Source: Haemaphysalis longicornis (Eukaryota > Arthropoda > Arachnida > Ixodida > Ixodidae). Taken from it: a DNA stretch of 64,000 nt. This document shows positions 1-10,900 of the stretch, piece after piece. Both the position numbers and the translations under genes were made by a program. The first letter of the stretch is position 1; the number at the start of each line of letters is the position of its first letter. The stretch lies in the NCBI GenBank assembly GCA_013339765.2, contig CM023457.1, forward strand, positions 28,044,909-28,108,908, in the 5' to 3' direction. Below the pieces are notes generated by a model. That model did no database searches. It saw only the letters and a program-made list of their open reading frames with translations, and was not told where the DNA came from.

Positions 1-340
1 TTTTTTTTCGCTGGTTTATTTTTTAGCAGTCATGAACCAACAGGCCCAGATTTCCACATTACTACGTAGCCAGTTTTGGTGTGTCGGGGCTTTGTGAAAT
101 CGAAGTCGCAGTTTCACTGACAAAGCAGATAACATGGTAGTACGTCAGAGTGCATTTCGCAGCAACTACGGTCGCTCTCCCTGCACGTAATCTGAAATAC
201 TTTTAGAATACCGGAATAGGTTTTAAGTGTGGAACACTTTAGGGTTCCGGCTTGTCGTCGTAGCTCTTCCGGAGTCACGGCAACTAGTCAGCACAGTCAC
301 GTGGCGTCACGCACTCAAACAGGGGCTTCGAAAAGATAAA

Positions 341-567
341 TTGATCGATTAATTGATTGTATAGTTTTACGCGCCGACGCAACGCAGGCGATGAGGCACG
401 CCGTAGTGGAGAGGGCTCCGGATTAATTTTGACCACGTGGGGATCTTTAACGTGCGCCGAAATCTCGAACACACGGGCGTTCTGGCTTTTCGCCATCATC
501 AGAAAAGCGGCTTCGTCGAAACTCGAGGTCGAACCCGTGACCTCGTGCTCAGCAGCGAAACGCTTAC
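341..567 (-). mobile_element. tRNA-derived SINE (family S1), 5'-truncated
   Basis: Read on the minus strand this copy has the B-box-like segment (about 524-535), the shared body with the motif AAAATTAATCCGGAGCCCTC, and an (AATC/AATT) tail ending near 341. The A-box half of the tRNA head is missing or unrecognisable. The body matches the copies at 5.2, 5.5, 21.9, 29.5, 36.3, 49.2 and 63.0 kb. Such SINEs are made by RNA polymerase III from a tRNA-like promoter and spread with LINE machinery. This one is a fossil. Confidence 0.85.
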
Positions 568-582
568 GAAAAGATCACTCTG

Positions 583-640
583 TTTCTCCTTGGTAGGGAT
601 CGAACCTGGGTACCTCGCGTTACGAAGCCGATATCAATCC
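583..640 (-). mobile_element. tRNA-like fragment (SINE head remnant)
   Basis: On the minus strand the piece contains GGTTCGATCCC, a good RNA polymerase III B box, next to a region that could form a T-arm. There is no convincing A box and no full cloverleaf. I read it as a remnant of a tRNA-derived SINE of a different family from its neighbour at 341-567, not as a functional tRNA. Confidence 0.35.
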
Positions 641-830
641 CATTACGTCACACATGCACACGTTTACTGATATGCAAAGTGTTGGGTGGGATCTTTGCGC
701 GGCGCTGTTGCCAGCGACGCTGCCGTTGTTAGGCCGCGAATAAGTAAACAAGAATATAAAATAAGGAAACAATCATGAATTAACGAAATGATTACCCCAA
801 ATTAATTTAAACTCAACCTTGTGCCTCTTA

Positions 831-940
831 ACAGGGCCTCTTCAGGGGCTGCGCAGCCCTCTCTTGACCACTTTCGGTATCAACGCCAGGCTGATACTGA
901 AAATGGTCGAAGGGAGGGCGCCACAGCCCCTAGACAGGTT
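831..940. repeat. Imperfect hairpin / foldback, arms about 48 bp
   Basis: The segment from about 831 to 882 pairs with the reverse complement of about 892-940, around a loop of roughly 9 nt. The best part of the stem reads CTTGACCACTTTCGGTATCA against TGATACTGAAAATGGTCGAAG. It could be a small MITE or an RNA hairpin. No terminal target duplication was found. Confidence 0.5.
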
Positions 941-2289
941 TACAAGCTCCGCTCTTGAGAGCTTTCACGCTGAGTGGAACTGCTTTAACGTTTTTCCCCG
1001 TGGTGTAACATTTTGTTCGTTATCCAGAAACGGACGTCCAAAACGTCACATGTCGCGGAGTGCTACTGAGCCGCTGCTAGTTGTGTAATGTCTGACCTAA
1101 GTCAATGCTGGTGTTATTATTAGGGAAGGCACGAAAACAGCAGCCAGTCGCTACTGATTGTTCCAATGTGACCAGTACAGTTTAAACGCTACGGGAGATC
1201 GTGGTTCATGCGCCCGTCTATGACATGCTCGTTCTACTGGTGGGACACTTCAACGTGGGCGTCTAACGGCACAATGCGACCTGACTGCTGTCTTACGTGG
1301 TCGATCGGTTTGGGTCGGTGTGTTACACTGAGAGGATACACGATGCCTGCGGGGTCAGGAGGGAGACGAACAGCCCCATGTTTGTCCGCCAGAATAAAGC
1401 TCCAGTCCTTCCAAGACGATTCAGCTAACTGCCTACGAAGTATGCTCAATCGCAATTACAAACAAACGGATATTTTTTTCGTGTACTCGTTGAACTGGGC
1501 CCAGCTTCGCCGGTCATCCATCTTCACTGATTTTTTTGTTTTGTTTTTATCTCTTCCTCCGAAGCGCAGATGGACGCAGTCGCCTGGCTTTAGGCACATT
1601 CTGGGTTTTCTGTTTCCATCTCTTTCGTAGTGTCGTTCCAACTACGCCAGTGGAGAGTAGTTAGGCGCAGACGCGCTCCAAATTCCACCACTTAACCATT
1701 ATACTGACTTCCACGAAGCGGGGTCTGCGGTCGTCCAGTGCGGTCAGCGAGTGTCTTGGTCGACGTCGGCGCCGCGTCGACTAGACGACGCCAGCGGCCT
1801 GCTGTGACCCAGATTTCTGGAAATGAGAGCTATGCTAATGGTCTGCTCCGCCCCCCTACCGCTGCCCGCCGCTGCTTCTGCTCGCATGGCGATCCGCCTC
1901 CCGCTCATTCGTTTCTCACAGTGCCGTCCGCGGCGCTGGGCTCCTCTAGCTAGAGCCATTAACTATAGGCTGCGCGACACCGGCTAGACGAGAACGAGGC
2001 TCTAGTGGCGGGTCAACGCCCTTCTGAGGCGACTGCGCTGATTTCAGTGGGTAAGTTCGATATAGGATAGGGTGTTACTAGCCATCTGGCGGGAGATTCG
2101 CAGTGGGTGTGAGTTGCGGGAGCCTGTTTTATAACTTGGTGTTGAGGTGTGTCGTAAAGCCGGTACTAACTGTGAAATGGCGGAAAGGCGCGATGACTAA
2201 GTTTTGCCGAGCGTTGACCAAACGTTGGGCTTTATAATCCCACTGCGTTCCACATTCGGCGAAACGTCCGAGCTCGCTGCAGATGCAGG
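941..2289. other. No recognisable gene or repeat
   Basis: I see no supported coding exon or repeat family here. A donor-like GTAAGT follows CAGTGG near 2,046, but no acceptor or coding frame supports an exon. Confidence 0.4.
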
Positions 2290-2347
2290 AAGAGAGATCC
2301 GGTATACCGGATCTCTCTTTCGAATGCGCTTATAAGCGCATTCGAAA
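2290..2347. repeat. Two abutting perfect 30-bp palindromes
   Basis: 2,290-2,319 is a perfect palindrome centred on GGTA/TACC. 2,318-2,347 is a second perfect palindrome centred on CTTA/TAAG, and they overlap by two bases. A CGAAACGTCC direct repeat lies on either side (about 2,261 and 2,343). Each could extrude as a cruciform. No element is recognised. Confidence 0.9.
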
Positions 2348-3148
2348 CGTCCAGCGTTGACCCCAAATGGCGGGAGCGGCACCGCCTCATGTGAATCGAA
2401 CATTTCAATATTATTGGTGGAAACGGGGAACGGGTGGTCTATTGCTCAGATGCCTGTAGGTTCGTGATCGTGCTGTAAAAAGAACGAGTAGACGTCAAAT
2501 TACGCACTAGTAGGTATTTGGGGCATCGCGCACGGAGCAAGAGCACGAGCAACAAGCGTGGTTTAGCATTGAACGATTCCAATCGTTAAAGAAACCCTGC
2601 ATCACTTTCTCTGAACCTTTTTAGAAATCTTAAATGCTTGCACAGCGTAGTCAACCAACACATCCAGTATCTAGATTATGGGGTCGCAAAGCACCTAAGC
2701 GAACAATCACTGCTCTATGCCCATCAGATAACTTAGAAACTTGCTCAAAAGGTTCTCCCCTCTTTCCCGGTCTCGGCGTTCTTCGACCTCTCGAATTACG
2801 TCATTACAGCAATGTAGCGGCTATTGGCTGGCTTTCCTTCAGCTGCAGCAATGAACGCAACCGTTAGCCACTTACAAAATGCCACAAAAGCAAAGCAGAA
2901 ACGGAAGGCGCATCTGCTGCGACGAGCAAATCACGCAGTGCCGCTCCGTGATGGCGATAACTATAGCTGTCGCAGTGCTTTCAGACACCAAGGGAAAAGT
3001 GAAAGCGTTTATCGGAAGTTTTGCAGAGGCCCTTTGATATCATCAACGTGTCTAGAGCGTCGTCCAGCGATACTCTAAGCTCTCCACTAAAGCGACGTCC
3101 ACCAGCTTTTCGCAATAAAAATGTCCCGTCTGGTACGACTTCGCTCGC
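2348..3148. other. No recognisable gene
   Basis: The sequence is mixed and unremarkable. Open frames here are short and lack splice signals or protein-like composition. Confidence 0.4.
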
Positions 3149-3187
3149 TCTAACCTAACCTGACGTAACCTAACCTAACATAACCTT
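3149..3187. repeat. Interstitial (TTAGG)n-like telomeric tract
   Basis: Seven consecutive pentamers of AACCT register are visible, five of them perfect (the complement of TTAGG). TTAGG is the usual arthropod telomere repeat. Here it is a short interstitial tract in otherwise ordinary sequence. Confidence 0.65.
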
Positions 3188-3257
3188 ACTAACAGGAAGC
3201 AATCATTTAAAACAACGAAAACTAACCCAAGACATGAATATTGTAATCGAAACTTCA

Positions 3258-3345
3258 AGATGCAAAAAAAAAAAGGCAAAAGGCGGACTCGAGCCGCAAT
3301 CCTCCGGTATCAGGAAGCTAAGACGGAACCTCTATATACACCACA
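3258..3345 (-). mobile_element. tRNA-like SINE fragment with A-rich end
   Basis: Read on the minus strand there is a B-box-like GGCTCGAGTCC after a plausible anticodon/variable region. On the plus strand an A11 run flanks it at 3,262-3,272. It is too diverged for family assignment and is not a functional tRNA. Confidence 0.3.
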
Positions 3346-5211
3346 ACGGAAGAGCGTTCGGCCCTCTGCAATGCTTGCTCTTAAAAATTCGATGTCCGTC
3401 GTGCGGCGCTCTTGGCACTGCGTAATATCAAGGATTTACCCGGTGTTTATACAGGACTAAGGTCTATCTACACGATCTGTTCCCTTTTGTGCTTTTTTGC
3501 ATGGGACGTACATACCCAGTGATAGAATCTGGAAAGCTGTTTGCAAAGAAATGCGACTGGATAGGGGACCACACAGGGATACCGCGAATTTCTGCGTTAA
3601 ATTTGTAGGTTTAAATGTTCGCTGTTGATTCGCTATGTTGAGTACAATCTGTTCGTATATGACTGTTGTTATGAGATTTTTATTAAAGTTTTCGTAACAC
3701 CCTTTATTTGTAAGTGTTACTCTGCAGGCATGTGTGAGGGAAGCCATGATAAGCGGCAAGTTTCTTCTCCTATAAAGCAGTTGCCTCATTAAAATTGAAC
3801 AATCGACGATTGAAATTGTTGGTGCTTGTAATTTATTGATTGATTCATGTGCCAACCCCTTGGCCGTGCACGTGCTTCCCTTAATGCGTATGTAAGTACA
3901 GTCACGACAAATGAAATGCGAACTACGAAAATATGAAAATTGAAAAATACGGTTCGTAGGAGGTCAAATAATAGCGCTCTCTTGTCATGATTGGAAAGCC
4001 GCATTTCCTATCTCTGTTACTGTAATTAAGCCACGTGTAAATTTGACCTGCATGGAAAGAAATCGCGCCATTTGTGTGTTCTGGTTCACTCTATCTCGAT
4101 CGCGTTTCGTTCGCCCATGACTGTATATACTTGATGTATGCGAACACTCTACGTCGCGCTTGCAACAGTGCAAAATAAATGACCGCCTACTCGTAATTAC
4201 GCGACCACCGTTCGCTAGTTTTACACATAACTCGAGTTCTGCAAAATCAATCCAGTTTATAAGCGTCGAACTGCCACCGTTCTGTTGCAGTGCCTTCAAA
4301 TAGAAGGCGGCGAACTCGGACTCGAGCAATAGCTAGCTCTCCGACAACTAGGGCCGCTGTTTTCTCCAAGTTGCGCAACGTTCTGTGGCGTTTTCAGGGC
4401 GTACACCCTAGCACGATTTCATTGTTCCCCCGGTCGTTGCAGATAGCAATCTTGCGGCGTTTTTTTTTTCTTTTTTTTTTCCTGTCAAGGAACGTATAGG
4501 TGCCCGCAGCAACCGATACATGGCGTCGTCGATATGCGCGCCGGCGGTTTCCCGAGAGGTCTGAGTAGGAGCTGTTGGTTGTCCCTAGACGATTCAGAGC
4601 GACTTCGTCTACGCGAGCGCTGTGCTCCGCCATAGCAGTTTTAGATCATTTTCAAGTCCGTATTACGCAAGCCTTACACATCGCGTTGGCCCGAATTCAC
4701 GCTACCGCAGCCACCATCGATTTCCCTTTCTGTTGTATTTATTTTAACCACCGGAAGCCCCAGCTTCTGCGGAGGGCGAGTAACACTGTTCGATCGTCCG
4801 GCACCAGTGCAACTATGGGGGACTCGAAGAACTCGGGGCATGCTGTTCGGCGGAGCGACAATATTCTGGCTCTGTGCCAAACATTACCTCGACGGGCACC
4901 GCTTTCGTTCGATCGCGCACGTTGCAATCTGAGGAACGGTTGCCGCTGGAAGCCGTGCGCTAACCCCTCAATTCCTTCCTTCCTTCTCCTCATTCTCCAA
5001 CATCTTAGCCTACAAGGACCCAGCAGGAACATCTGGCTTCACGGTGTGGCCGCCTTCGTCGAAATGGGGACACATTTGTTGCGCAAAGCGCTGTATACAA
5101 AACGTCCTTCCCAAGGAAGATACTACGAACATGTTCAACTTCTACGCTTACTGGATAGCTCGTGATTCTTTTCTTATTAGAGTGGCAGCGTTCGCTTGGT
5201 TTCTGTGCGTT
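3346..5211. other. No recognisable gene; A/T-rich to mixed DNA
   Basis: Open frames of up to 196 codons occur (for example 4,575-5,165), but they lack domains, splice signals or codon bias. I see no repeat family in this stretch beyond T runs at about 4,460-4,480. Confidence 0.4.
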
Positions 5212-5213
5212 TT

Positions 5214-5303
5214 GTGGTCAAAATTAATCCGGAGCCTTCCACTACGGCGCGCCTCATCGCCTGCGTTGCGTCGGCGCGTTAAACCCTACGATCAATCAAT
5301 CAA
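5214..5303 (+). mobile_element. SINE family S1, 3'-end fragment
   Basis: The fragment starts inside the body (GTGGTCAAAATTAATCCGG) and ends with the family's TTAAACCCTACGATCAATC tail. The tRNA head is absent. It faces the minus-strand copy at 5,462-5,672 tail to tail, across a short inverted repeat. Confidence 0.85.
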
Positions 5304-5461
5304 CCAAACCATGGTTGCCGCGAATAGGCAGCGAGGCAGATGAAATCGTAGCCATTTCCGCGAATAGGCAGCGGGAGAGATAAAATCACAGCCATTCACG
5401 ACGTAAATGGCTACCATTTTCATCTGTCTCGCTGCCTATTCGCGGCAACCATGGTTTGTTT
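5304..5461. repeat. Inverted repeat with tandem 16-mer, between two SINEs
   Basis: The left arm (about 5,307-5,358, starting AACCATGGTTGCCGCG) is nearly identical to the reverse complement of about 5,408-5,459. The 16-mer CCGCGAATAGGCAGCG occurs twice in direct orientation and once inverted. With the two flanking S1 copies it makes a palindrome of roughly 350 bp. Confidence 0.85.
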
Positions 5462-5672
5462 GATTGATTGATTGTAGGGCGCCGACGCAAACTAACGCAG
5501 GTGATGAGGCTCGTCGTAGTGGAGCGCTCCGGATTAATTTTGACCACCTGGAAATATTCAGCGTGCGCCAGAATCTCGTACATGCGGGTGTTTTTGCTTT
5601 TGGCCTCCATCAGAAAAGCGGCCGCGCGGCCGGGAATCGAACCCGCGTCCTCGTGCTCAGCAGCACAACGAG
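5462..5672 (-). mobile_element. SINE family S1
   Basis: On the minus strand this copy has a B box (GGTTCGATTCC), the shared body and a short (AATC)n tail at 5,462-5,475. The A-box half is replaced by sequence repeating GAGGACGCGG, so the head looks rearranged. Confidence 0.85.
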
Positions 5673-6652
5673 GACGCGGAAACCATGGTAACATATTAAT
5701 CAAAAGAAGGACCTCTAAGGGAAGGCTTACTTTTTATTTTAAATAAGTTTTCCGCTGTAAAACGTTCAGTGTTAATCACGCTTTGCTCTTAGCCTTCGCC
5801 AGTTGCGGATACTCGAGTTTAGCTTCTGTGAGGGTACCGGCACGTTCACTGAATTGGGGATCCTTGTCGGTAGTGTTTTTCCTTATGTATATTTTCTAAC
5901 GAACCTCAATAAACTTCTTTGACTTAGACTTATAAATGAATGAGCCACGTGTACGCGCCTTTATTACGGTCAGCGCACTTACGAAGTCAGCTAACATCGC
6001 TCCGAATTCGTGCCGACAAATCCGGTACATCTTCCTCGGTACCGGGACGTGACTTAAGTCGTCATATCCTGCAGCGTCTCGCGGATCTTAGATAAGCGGG
6101 CACGACAACACGGTAGCGCCATTAACGTACGAGTGTTCTTCGAGGATTACACAAGCGTTCCCAGGGTGTGGAAAGGATTACGTCCGTACTGCCTTGTGTT
6201 GCATTTTTATTTCTTGGCGTTTGCTGTTTGTCGACGTGTTTCTTGACGCCCCCAGAAGCACGTACGTGAAGGGGACACTTAGCGCGCCATTTGCACTTTA
6301 TCACGGCGGAACTGAAGTTGTTATGCTGCTTTGTGCTTTGCGCAACGGATTGCAGTTCCCCAAGTGCTGCATCTCAGCCCGGATGCGAGATTTAAGTGTG
6401 AGATATCCACGACTAGAATGAAGCTCTTCTTTGTGACTTGAGGGCATTTCTAGAAGCAAGAGGGCAAGAAAGCGCCCCCCCCGCTCCCCCCCAAGCTTAC
6501 GTTTCCTCGAAAGAAAAAAAAAACAAGAGAAAGAAGAAAATTCTTTTTTAGGGAACCGGAACTCAATGTGAAAAATAAGGAAAAAAACGCTTTAAACAAT
6601 TCCGATATTTCGTTCGATTTAATATTCCTGTTATCTAGCCCACGTGTTTAAC
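5673..6652. other. No recognisable gene
   Basis: Apart from a C-rich run at about 6,472-6,493 and an A-rich stretch at 6,512-6,540, I see nothing identifiable. Confidence 0.4.
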
Positions 6653-6795
6653 GTAGTTATAACAAAATCCAATTATTCGGTTGCCCACGGTGCCAACTTC
6701 ACTGCCGAATGAATGAATAATCACTGGTTTTAACAAAATTCTGTTTACAGCAAAGTCACTTATCGGTCCCGATGACTTCGTTATCAACAATAAAT
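6653..6795. mobile_element. pogo-type MITE half-copy
   Basis: The segment from about 6,712 to 6,788 aligns with 6,888-6,975 in the neighbouring element and ends with the same CCCGATGACTTCGTTATCAAC terminal motif. Its left end is poorly preserved. I read it as a second, partial copy beside the better one. Confidence 0.5.
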
Positions 6796-6800
6796 CAAAC

Positions 6801-6983
6801 TAGAGTAAAAGCTCGTTACAACGAAATCGCTTTATTGAAAATCTCGCATTATTAGAAGTTTTTCACGATACCAGAGGCAGTGCAGAAGAAATAAATAATC
6901 ACCGGTTTTAACTGAAGTGGTCCTTATAACGAAGGCAATTTGCTGTCCCGACTGACTTCGTTATAACGAGTTTTTTATTGTAG
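6801..6983. mobile_element. pogo/Tigger-type MITE
   Basis: The ends are inverted repeats: TAGAGTAAAAGCTCGTTACA on the left matches the reverse complement of the right end (TACAATAAAAAACTCGTTAT). The motif CTCGTTATAACGAA at both ends and flanking TA fit pogo/Tigger-type elements. It is about 183 bp with no coding capacity. Confidence 0.65.
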
Positions 6984-7745
6984 CTTATTTACCACCTTGC
7001 AAGAAGCGGACATCCGAGGACTGCGGATAAGAATTGTGCTTATCTGATTAACGGGTCCGCAGAACCTGCTGACCTCGTTCGCGGCAGCAAACGCCTGCAC
7101 GGCAGACTATGAAGCAGCAGCAAACAGCGCTAGAAGGCAAAATAGAAAGATCTAGTTCAGCTAATAATAATTTCGGAAGCGCGAGGCTCACATTGCGAGA
7201 AAAATTAAGGTACATAGAGCATACTTTTTAGTTGCTTCGTTTAATGGTTATATAGGCAGCATTTTGCCAGAACTCAGCCGGTGCGTAGAGTCATGGATGA
7301 ATGAAAAGCGAAAACGCGCAAGTGTGAACTGGAACGCACGAATAGCGCAATTTGTTTCTATGCAAGTCAAATTGTCGTATTACTCCACAAGAGCGAAAAT
7401 TGTGTAAACGTGACTTCCCCAATATACCACAACCGCGTCATTGTGTTTCACTCACTCCCACGAACCAAATTCTTTGATTTTGCTTGTTGTGGTTAATATT
7501 TTCGTGTTCGCTTGTCATTTTTGCACCACTGTAGAGGCAGTGCGCGTGCTTTGGGAGGCGCAACGCATTTTGCCGCAAATTGGACATATTTTGCGTATAA
7601 TATTACAGTTCTTTTGTTTATAATTTTCGGTTTGCGCCTTATTTGTTGTTTATCTCGTCAATATCGATTGTTTCAGGCGTCTGGCAAAATGCTGTTCTAG
7701 ATTAACCCTTTGCGGTGCTCTAAACCGGATGAATGTATTTTCTAA
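6984..7745. other. No recognisable gene
   Basis: Ordinary, mildly A/T-rich sequence. I see no supported exon or repeat. Confidence 0.4.
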
Positions 7746-8240
7746 TACCGTATTTAATCGATTCTAAGCGCCCCCTTTTTCCAAGATCGCGATGCCCCAA
7801 GTGAGGCGGCCCGTGCTTACATTCGAAAAACCCAAATTACCTCCCCCCACCTCCGCCAGATTTTTTCGCTGCCGTATCTCGGCGAGACGGGCGTGAGGAA
7901 TAATGTTTTATTTGGCCAGTATTCAACCGAAAAATAGGTACAGACAGTGAACTCACCGCTTTCGTATGATACCCAGTCACCTTCACTAGCATTCGAGTCC
8001 GTTGCTTTCAGGAGGTCGCCTTCTGTTGCGTTGAAGTGGTTTGTAATTGAAAGCTTCATGAATGACTTGGCCACAACTTCAACTCGAGCCCGCCTCCACG
8101 CGTTTGAAATCCACCTCGTGATGGTTGCTTAGAAAATAGAATGCTTAAGATCCGCATGAAAGCTTTTTTTCCAAATTTTCCCTCGAAAGTAGGGGAGGCT
8201 GCTCATAATCGGGGTTGCTTAGAATGGAATAATTACGATA
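7746..8240. mobile_element. Internally deleted pogo-type DNA transposon (495 bp)
   Basis: The left end TACCGTATTTAATCGATTCT and the reverse complement of the right end (TATCGTAATTATTCCATTCT) form an inverted repeat of about 30 bp, continuing as AAGC and a C run on both sides. TA at each edge fits a TA target duplication. A minus-strand transposase C-terminal remnant lies inside. The small size shows that most of the coding region has been lost. Confidence 0.65.
7950..8113 (-). pseudogene. pogo-like transposase, C-terminal remnant
   Basis: The minus-strand frame reads through about 55 residues, beginning WISNAWRRARVEVVAKSF and continuing with an ITNHFNATEGDLL segment. Transposases of the pogo/Tigger/jerky group commonly end with a W-x-x-AW segment, then an SFKKCGISN-like segment, then an acidic tail. 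The order and spacing match, but the characteristic G and C residues are changed. The catalytic DDE region and the DNA-binding domains are absent from this 495-bp element. It cannot act as a transposase and marks the parent family. A GTGAGT after AAAGCG makes this look like an exon, but the transposon explains it better. Confidence 0.6.
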
Positions 8241-8690
8241 AATGCGTTTTATGTTATCGAACGTTAATATTTCTCATACAAATTGCCAAATTCAGGCGGG
8301 AGCAAAAGCAAAAGTAGGCAAAGGTAGTATTATTTTCACAGTAAATGGTATTTTACCCGGTCGCCTGTGCCGGTTATTGCAGCGAGAATTGTCCCCCAAG
8401 TTGTGCCGAATTACGAAAACACGTAAATACTCGAACGAAGTTTGGGTGATACGCTAAACGTTTCTTTATAGCGCCCGTTTTCCCCCTAGCTCCGCACTTT
8501 ACCATTTAACCGAAACTCGTCCTGCATTGCGCAGGCGCGCTGTGGCAGCAGTAAACTCCAAACAAATGTCCGACACCAAGTCAATCCAAGCCGAGCCAGT
8601 AGCGGCGGTAATGCGTTCTTCTTCCGCCAAATTTCCAGCCTCATTGACTGCGGGATGAAACTGGTCCGCTCGAGATGATCAGCTGGCACG
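8241..8690. other. No recognisable gene
   Basis: Nothing identifiable. It leads into the CpG-rich segment that follows. Confidence 0.35.
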
Positions 8691-8836
8691 CCAACCGCGC
8701 TGACGTCACGTCGGGCGAATTTTTGCGCGGAAACGGCAAAACAGAGCTTTCCTCCTCCTCCCCCTCTTCCTCCTGCTTCTCCTCCTTTCTCTCATCCGCA
8801 GTGTTTTCTCTTTGCCGCCGTCGACGTAGCCGTTTT

Positions 8837-8902
<66 letters not shown>

Positions 8903-9417
8903 TATGCGCCGCAGAGACCCAGTGTGTGAAAAGCGTTTTCCGCCGCCCCGGTCGAAGTCGGTCGTTGACCCCGGCCCAAAGCGTTTCCCTTCTTTCTTCT
9001 TCTCTTGCGCTATTCTCTGTGTGTCCCTGCTTCGTCTTCTCCACCCGTTCAGATCGAAACCGGAAGTGACGCCAGTCTCGTCGGCCGCGTGTTTCTTCCT
9101 GCCTTCTTCGTCTTCTCGCGCACTGTCGTCCTTTCTCGATTCCGGGCCAGTCTCTCCACGCTACGGGCGCTCGTTGACGTCATTACCGCTTCGTCTAAGC
9201 GCCGTCCTTGGCTCGTCTCTGATGATTTCGCTGCTCTCTGGAAGAGCGTTTTATCGCGGACTTTGGCGCCGGAATGCAGTTCCGACGTCAACTGTCGTTC
9301 GCGAGTCGTTCTTTGGACGCGGAAGCCTGTCGGCGGAAGTTGGCGGGAAAAGATTTCAATTAAAAGAGTCAAATTGAAGCGTGGAGGCAACGCTATCGCT
9401 CGTTTTAAGGAGCTGGC
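8691..9417. promoter_or_regulatory. CpG-rich, promoter-like segment with two CRE octamers
   Basis: The stretch is markedly richer in CpG than its surroundings and carries perfect TGACGTCA octamers at 8,701-8,708 and 9,175-9,182. It also holds TTTTTGCGCGG (E2F-like) at about 8,720 and a long CT tract. It precedes a short ORF at 9,418. Promoter function is inferred from composition and motifs only. Confidence 0.3.
8839..8899. repeat. (CT)n microsatellite
   Basis: About 30 uninterrupted CT units lie inside the CpG-rich segment. Confidence 0.98.
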
Positions 9418-9579
9418 ATGAAGAGAAAGGATTCGATTAAAGTGTCAAGTCACGGCGACGAAGTCGTTGACTTTAATTTCAGCAATAGCTTGCTGTCTCT
9501 GTGGTCTCTCTTGCGTTGCCTTACTTCGGTGGTACTCACTTTTTTACTGCTAGTAAATTATAAAAAAAAGGCAAGATAA
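9418..9579 (+). CDS. Candidate 53-aa single-pass membrane microprotein
   Basis: I do not recognise this ORF. It starts ATGAAG with G at -3, has 53 codons and a clear stop. Residues 1-19 are polar and charged (MKRKDSIKVSSHGDEVVDF). About residues 24-47 are strongly hydrophobic (two LLSL/SLL segments, then VVLTFLLLV), and the C-terminus is KKKAR, close to a dilysine-type ER signal. This layout suits a small type III or tail-anchored membrane protein. It lies directly downstream of a CpG-rich, CRE-bearing segment. Against it: the length is within what chance gives, no splice sites are seen, and A/T-rich third positions are unlike the better exons of this window. Low confidence that it is expressed. 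Confidence 0.15.
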   Translation: MKRKDSIKVSSHGDEVVDFNFSNSLLSLWSLLRCLTSVVLTFLLLVNYKKKAR

Positions 9580-9960
9580 AGCTGTAAGGAAGGGTGGAGG
9601 AAGCGGCTAATTGTCGTGTCTCCTACTGCGGAATGCGCACGAAGGACAGTTTTGATAAACGTGAACTTGTCTTGCGTTGTGTGTTTGGTTTCACTGGGAT
9701 GATCTAATGCTTTGCGGCGCAGGGCGTCGACCCGATTTCACCCATGTATTTCGTGCTTGTACGTGACTTGAAGTGCAAAAAGCAGGAATAATAATAATAT
9801 TTCGTTTGCTATGTAGTAATGCTTGTAATAGTTTTGGTTTTGTAGCTGAAGGCAGTAGGACACTGGAAAAATCACAACCCCTTTGTTAAGAGAAAGATGG
9901 TTAAGACGCGAATCCTTCTCTCAAGCAACGCTGAGTAACCGAGGTCCAAAATCTCAAACT
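9580..9960. other. No recognisable gene
   Basis: A/T-rich DNA with no repeat family I can name. Confidence 0.35.
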
Positions 9961-9964
9961 GCTT

Positions 9965-10345
9965 CTACCGGTAGCCGGCAATGGGGTTGTCGGATAGACG
10001 TCGACTTCATAACCCGAGGGACCAAAGGTTCAAGTTTAGACCAGCGGGATAATGTTTTTTTTTTTTCTGTTGGGATTCTTGGTGTCTCTCGCGGAAGCCA
10101 ATTGTGCAAGTTGGCTTTCCTGCAGGGCGTTTTGGGGCGTGACGATTTGGATTTCTGAATTTGAGGGCACCTGGGGTTTTCGGACCAAGAGAACAGAGAA
10201 GTCGCGTTTCAACCATCTTCACGTCACCCTCGACATCATCATATATCATCGTCGTCCGTCGATAAAGTGGCTTTCCCTGCAGTGCTGTTTTGGGGCAACC
10301 GTCGCCATCGTTGAGGTATTGAAAAGCTTCGCTTTAAAAAACCCT
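9965..10345 (+). mobile_element. tRNA-headed SINE-like element (family C)
   Basis: A degenerate tRNA-like head at about 9,975-10,040 (GGGACCAAAGGTTCAAG as B-box region) is followed by a T10 run. Then come two copies of a TGGCTTTCCTGCAG unit (about 10,112 and 10,267), a CATCATCATATATCATC-rich centre, and the family terminus AAGCTTCGCTTTAAAA at 10,324-10,339. The same terminus occurs at 33.0, 34.7, 47.0 and 47.4 kb. Confidence 0.6.
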
Positions 10346-10349
10346 TAGG

Positions 10350-10836
10350 GCATACCTCCACTGGTGTAGCGAGAATAGCAGCGGTTGATACTGCGGTCCA
10401 CTTTCGCAATTGCCAGGTCGATACGGTTTTCGTTACTGAATCTCCTGGCGTAAGTGCGCCGTCCGATAATTATAATGACCATATCAACTGGCCAACGTAG
10501 GCTTTGTTGACACGTAGGTTGGCTGAAAACGCTGCCGGTGTCCCATCTTGACGAGGATCGGTGATCTTCGAGCTCGAGACGCCCCATATCGTTTTCCAAC
10601 GTCATGAAGCCGTCATCTTTGGGCGGCGATTTAGGCGAAAAATCGGCGGGCTATCTATTGGGTTCGTAAATTCCGGGCTTCGGTCAGCTTACAGCTTACC
10701 CTCCCAGCTTCGCCTGTACGCAAAAGCGTTCTTCGTCACTGTTTCTAACGCTTGTTTGTCGTATCGGGATTGACCTATAAATACAATGGGCCTCATCTTG
10801 GCCACGATCGAAGCGATGCACTATCCATCTTTCGAA

Positions 10837-10837
<1 letters not shown>
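10350..10837. other. No recognisable gene
   Basis: Nothing identifiable before the AT array. Confidence 0.35.

Positions 10838-10898
<61 letters not shown>
10838..10898. repeat. (AT)n microsatellite
   Basis: About 30 AT units without interruption. A shorter AT tract lies at about 11,364-11,390. Confidence 0.98.
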
Positions 10899-10900
<2 letters not shown>
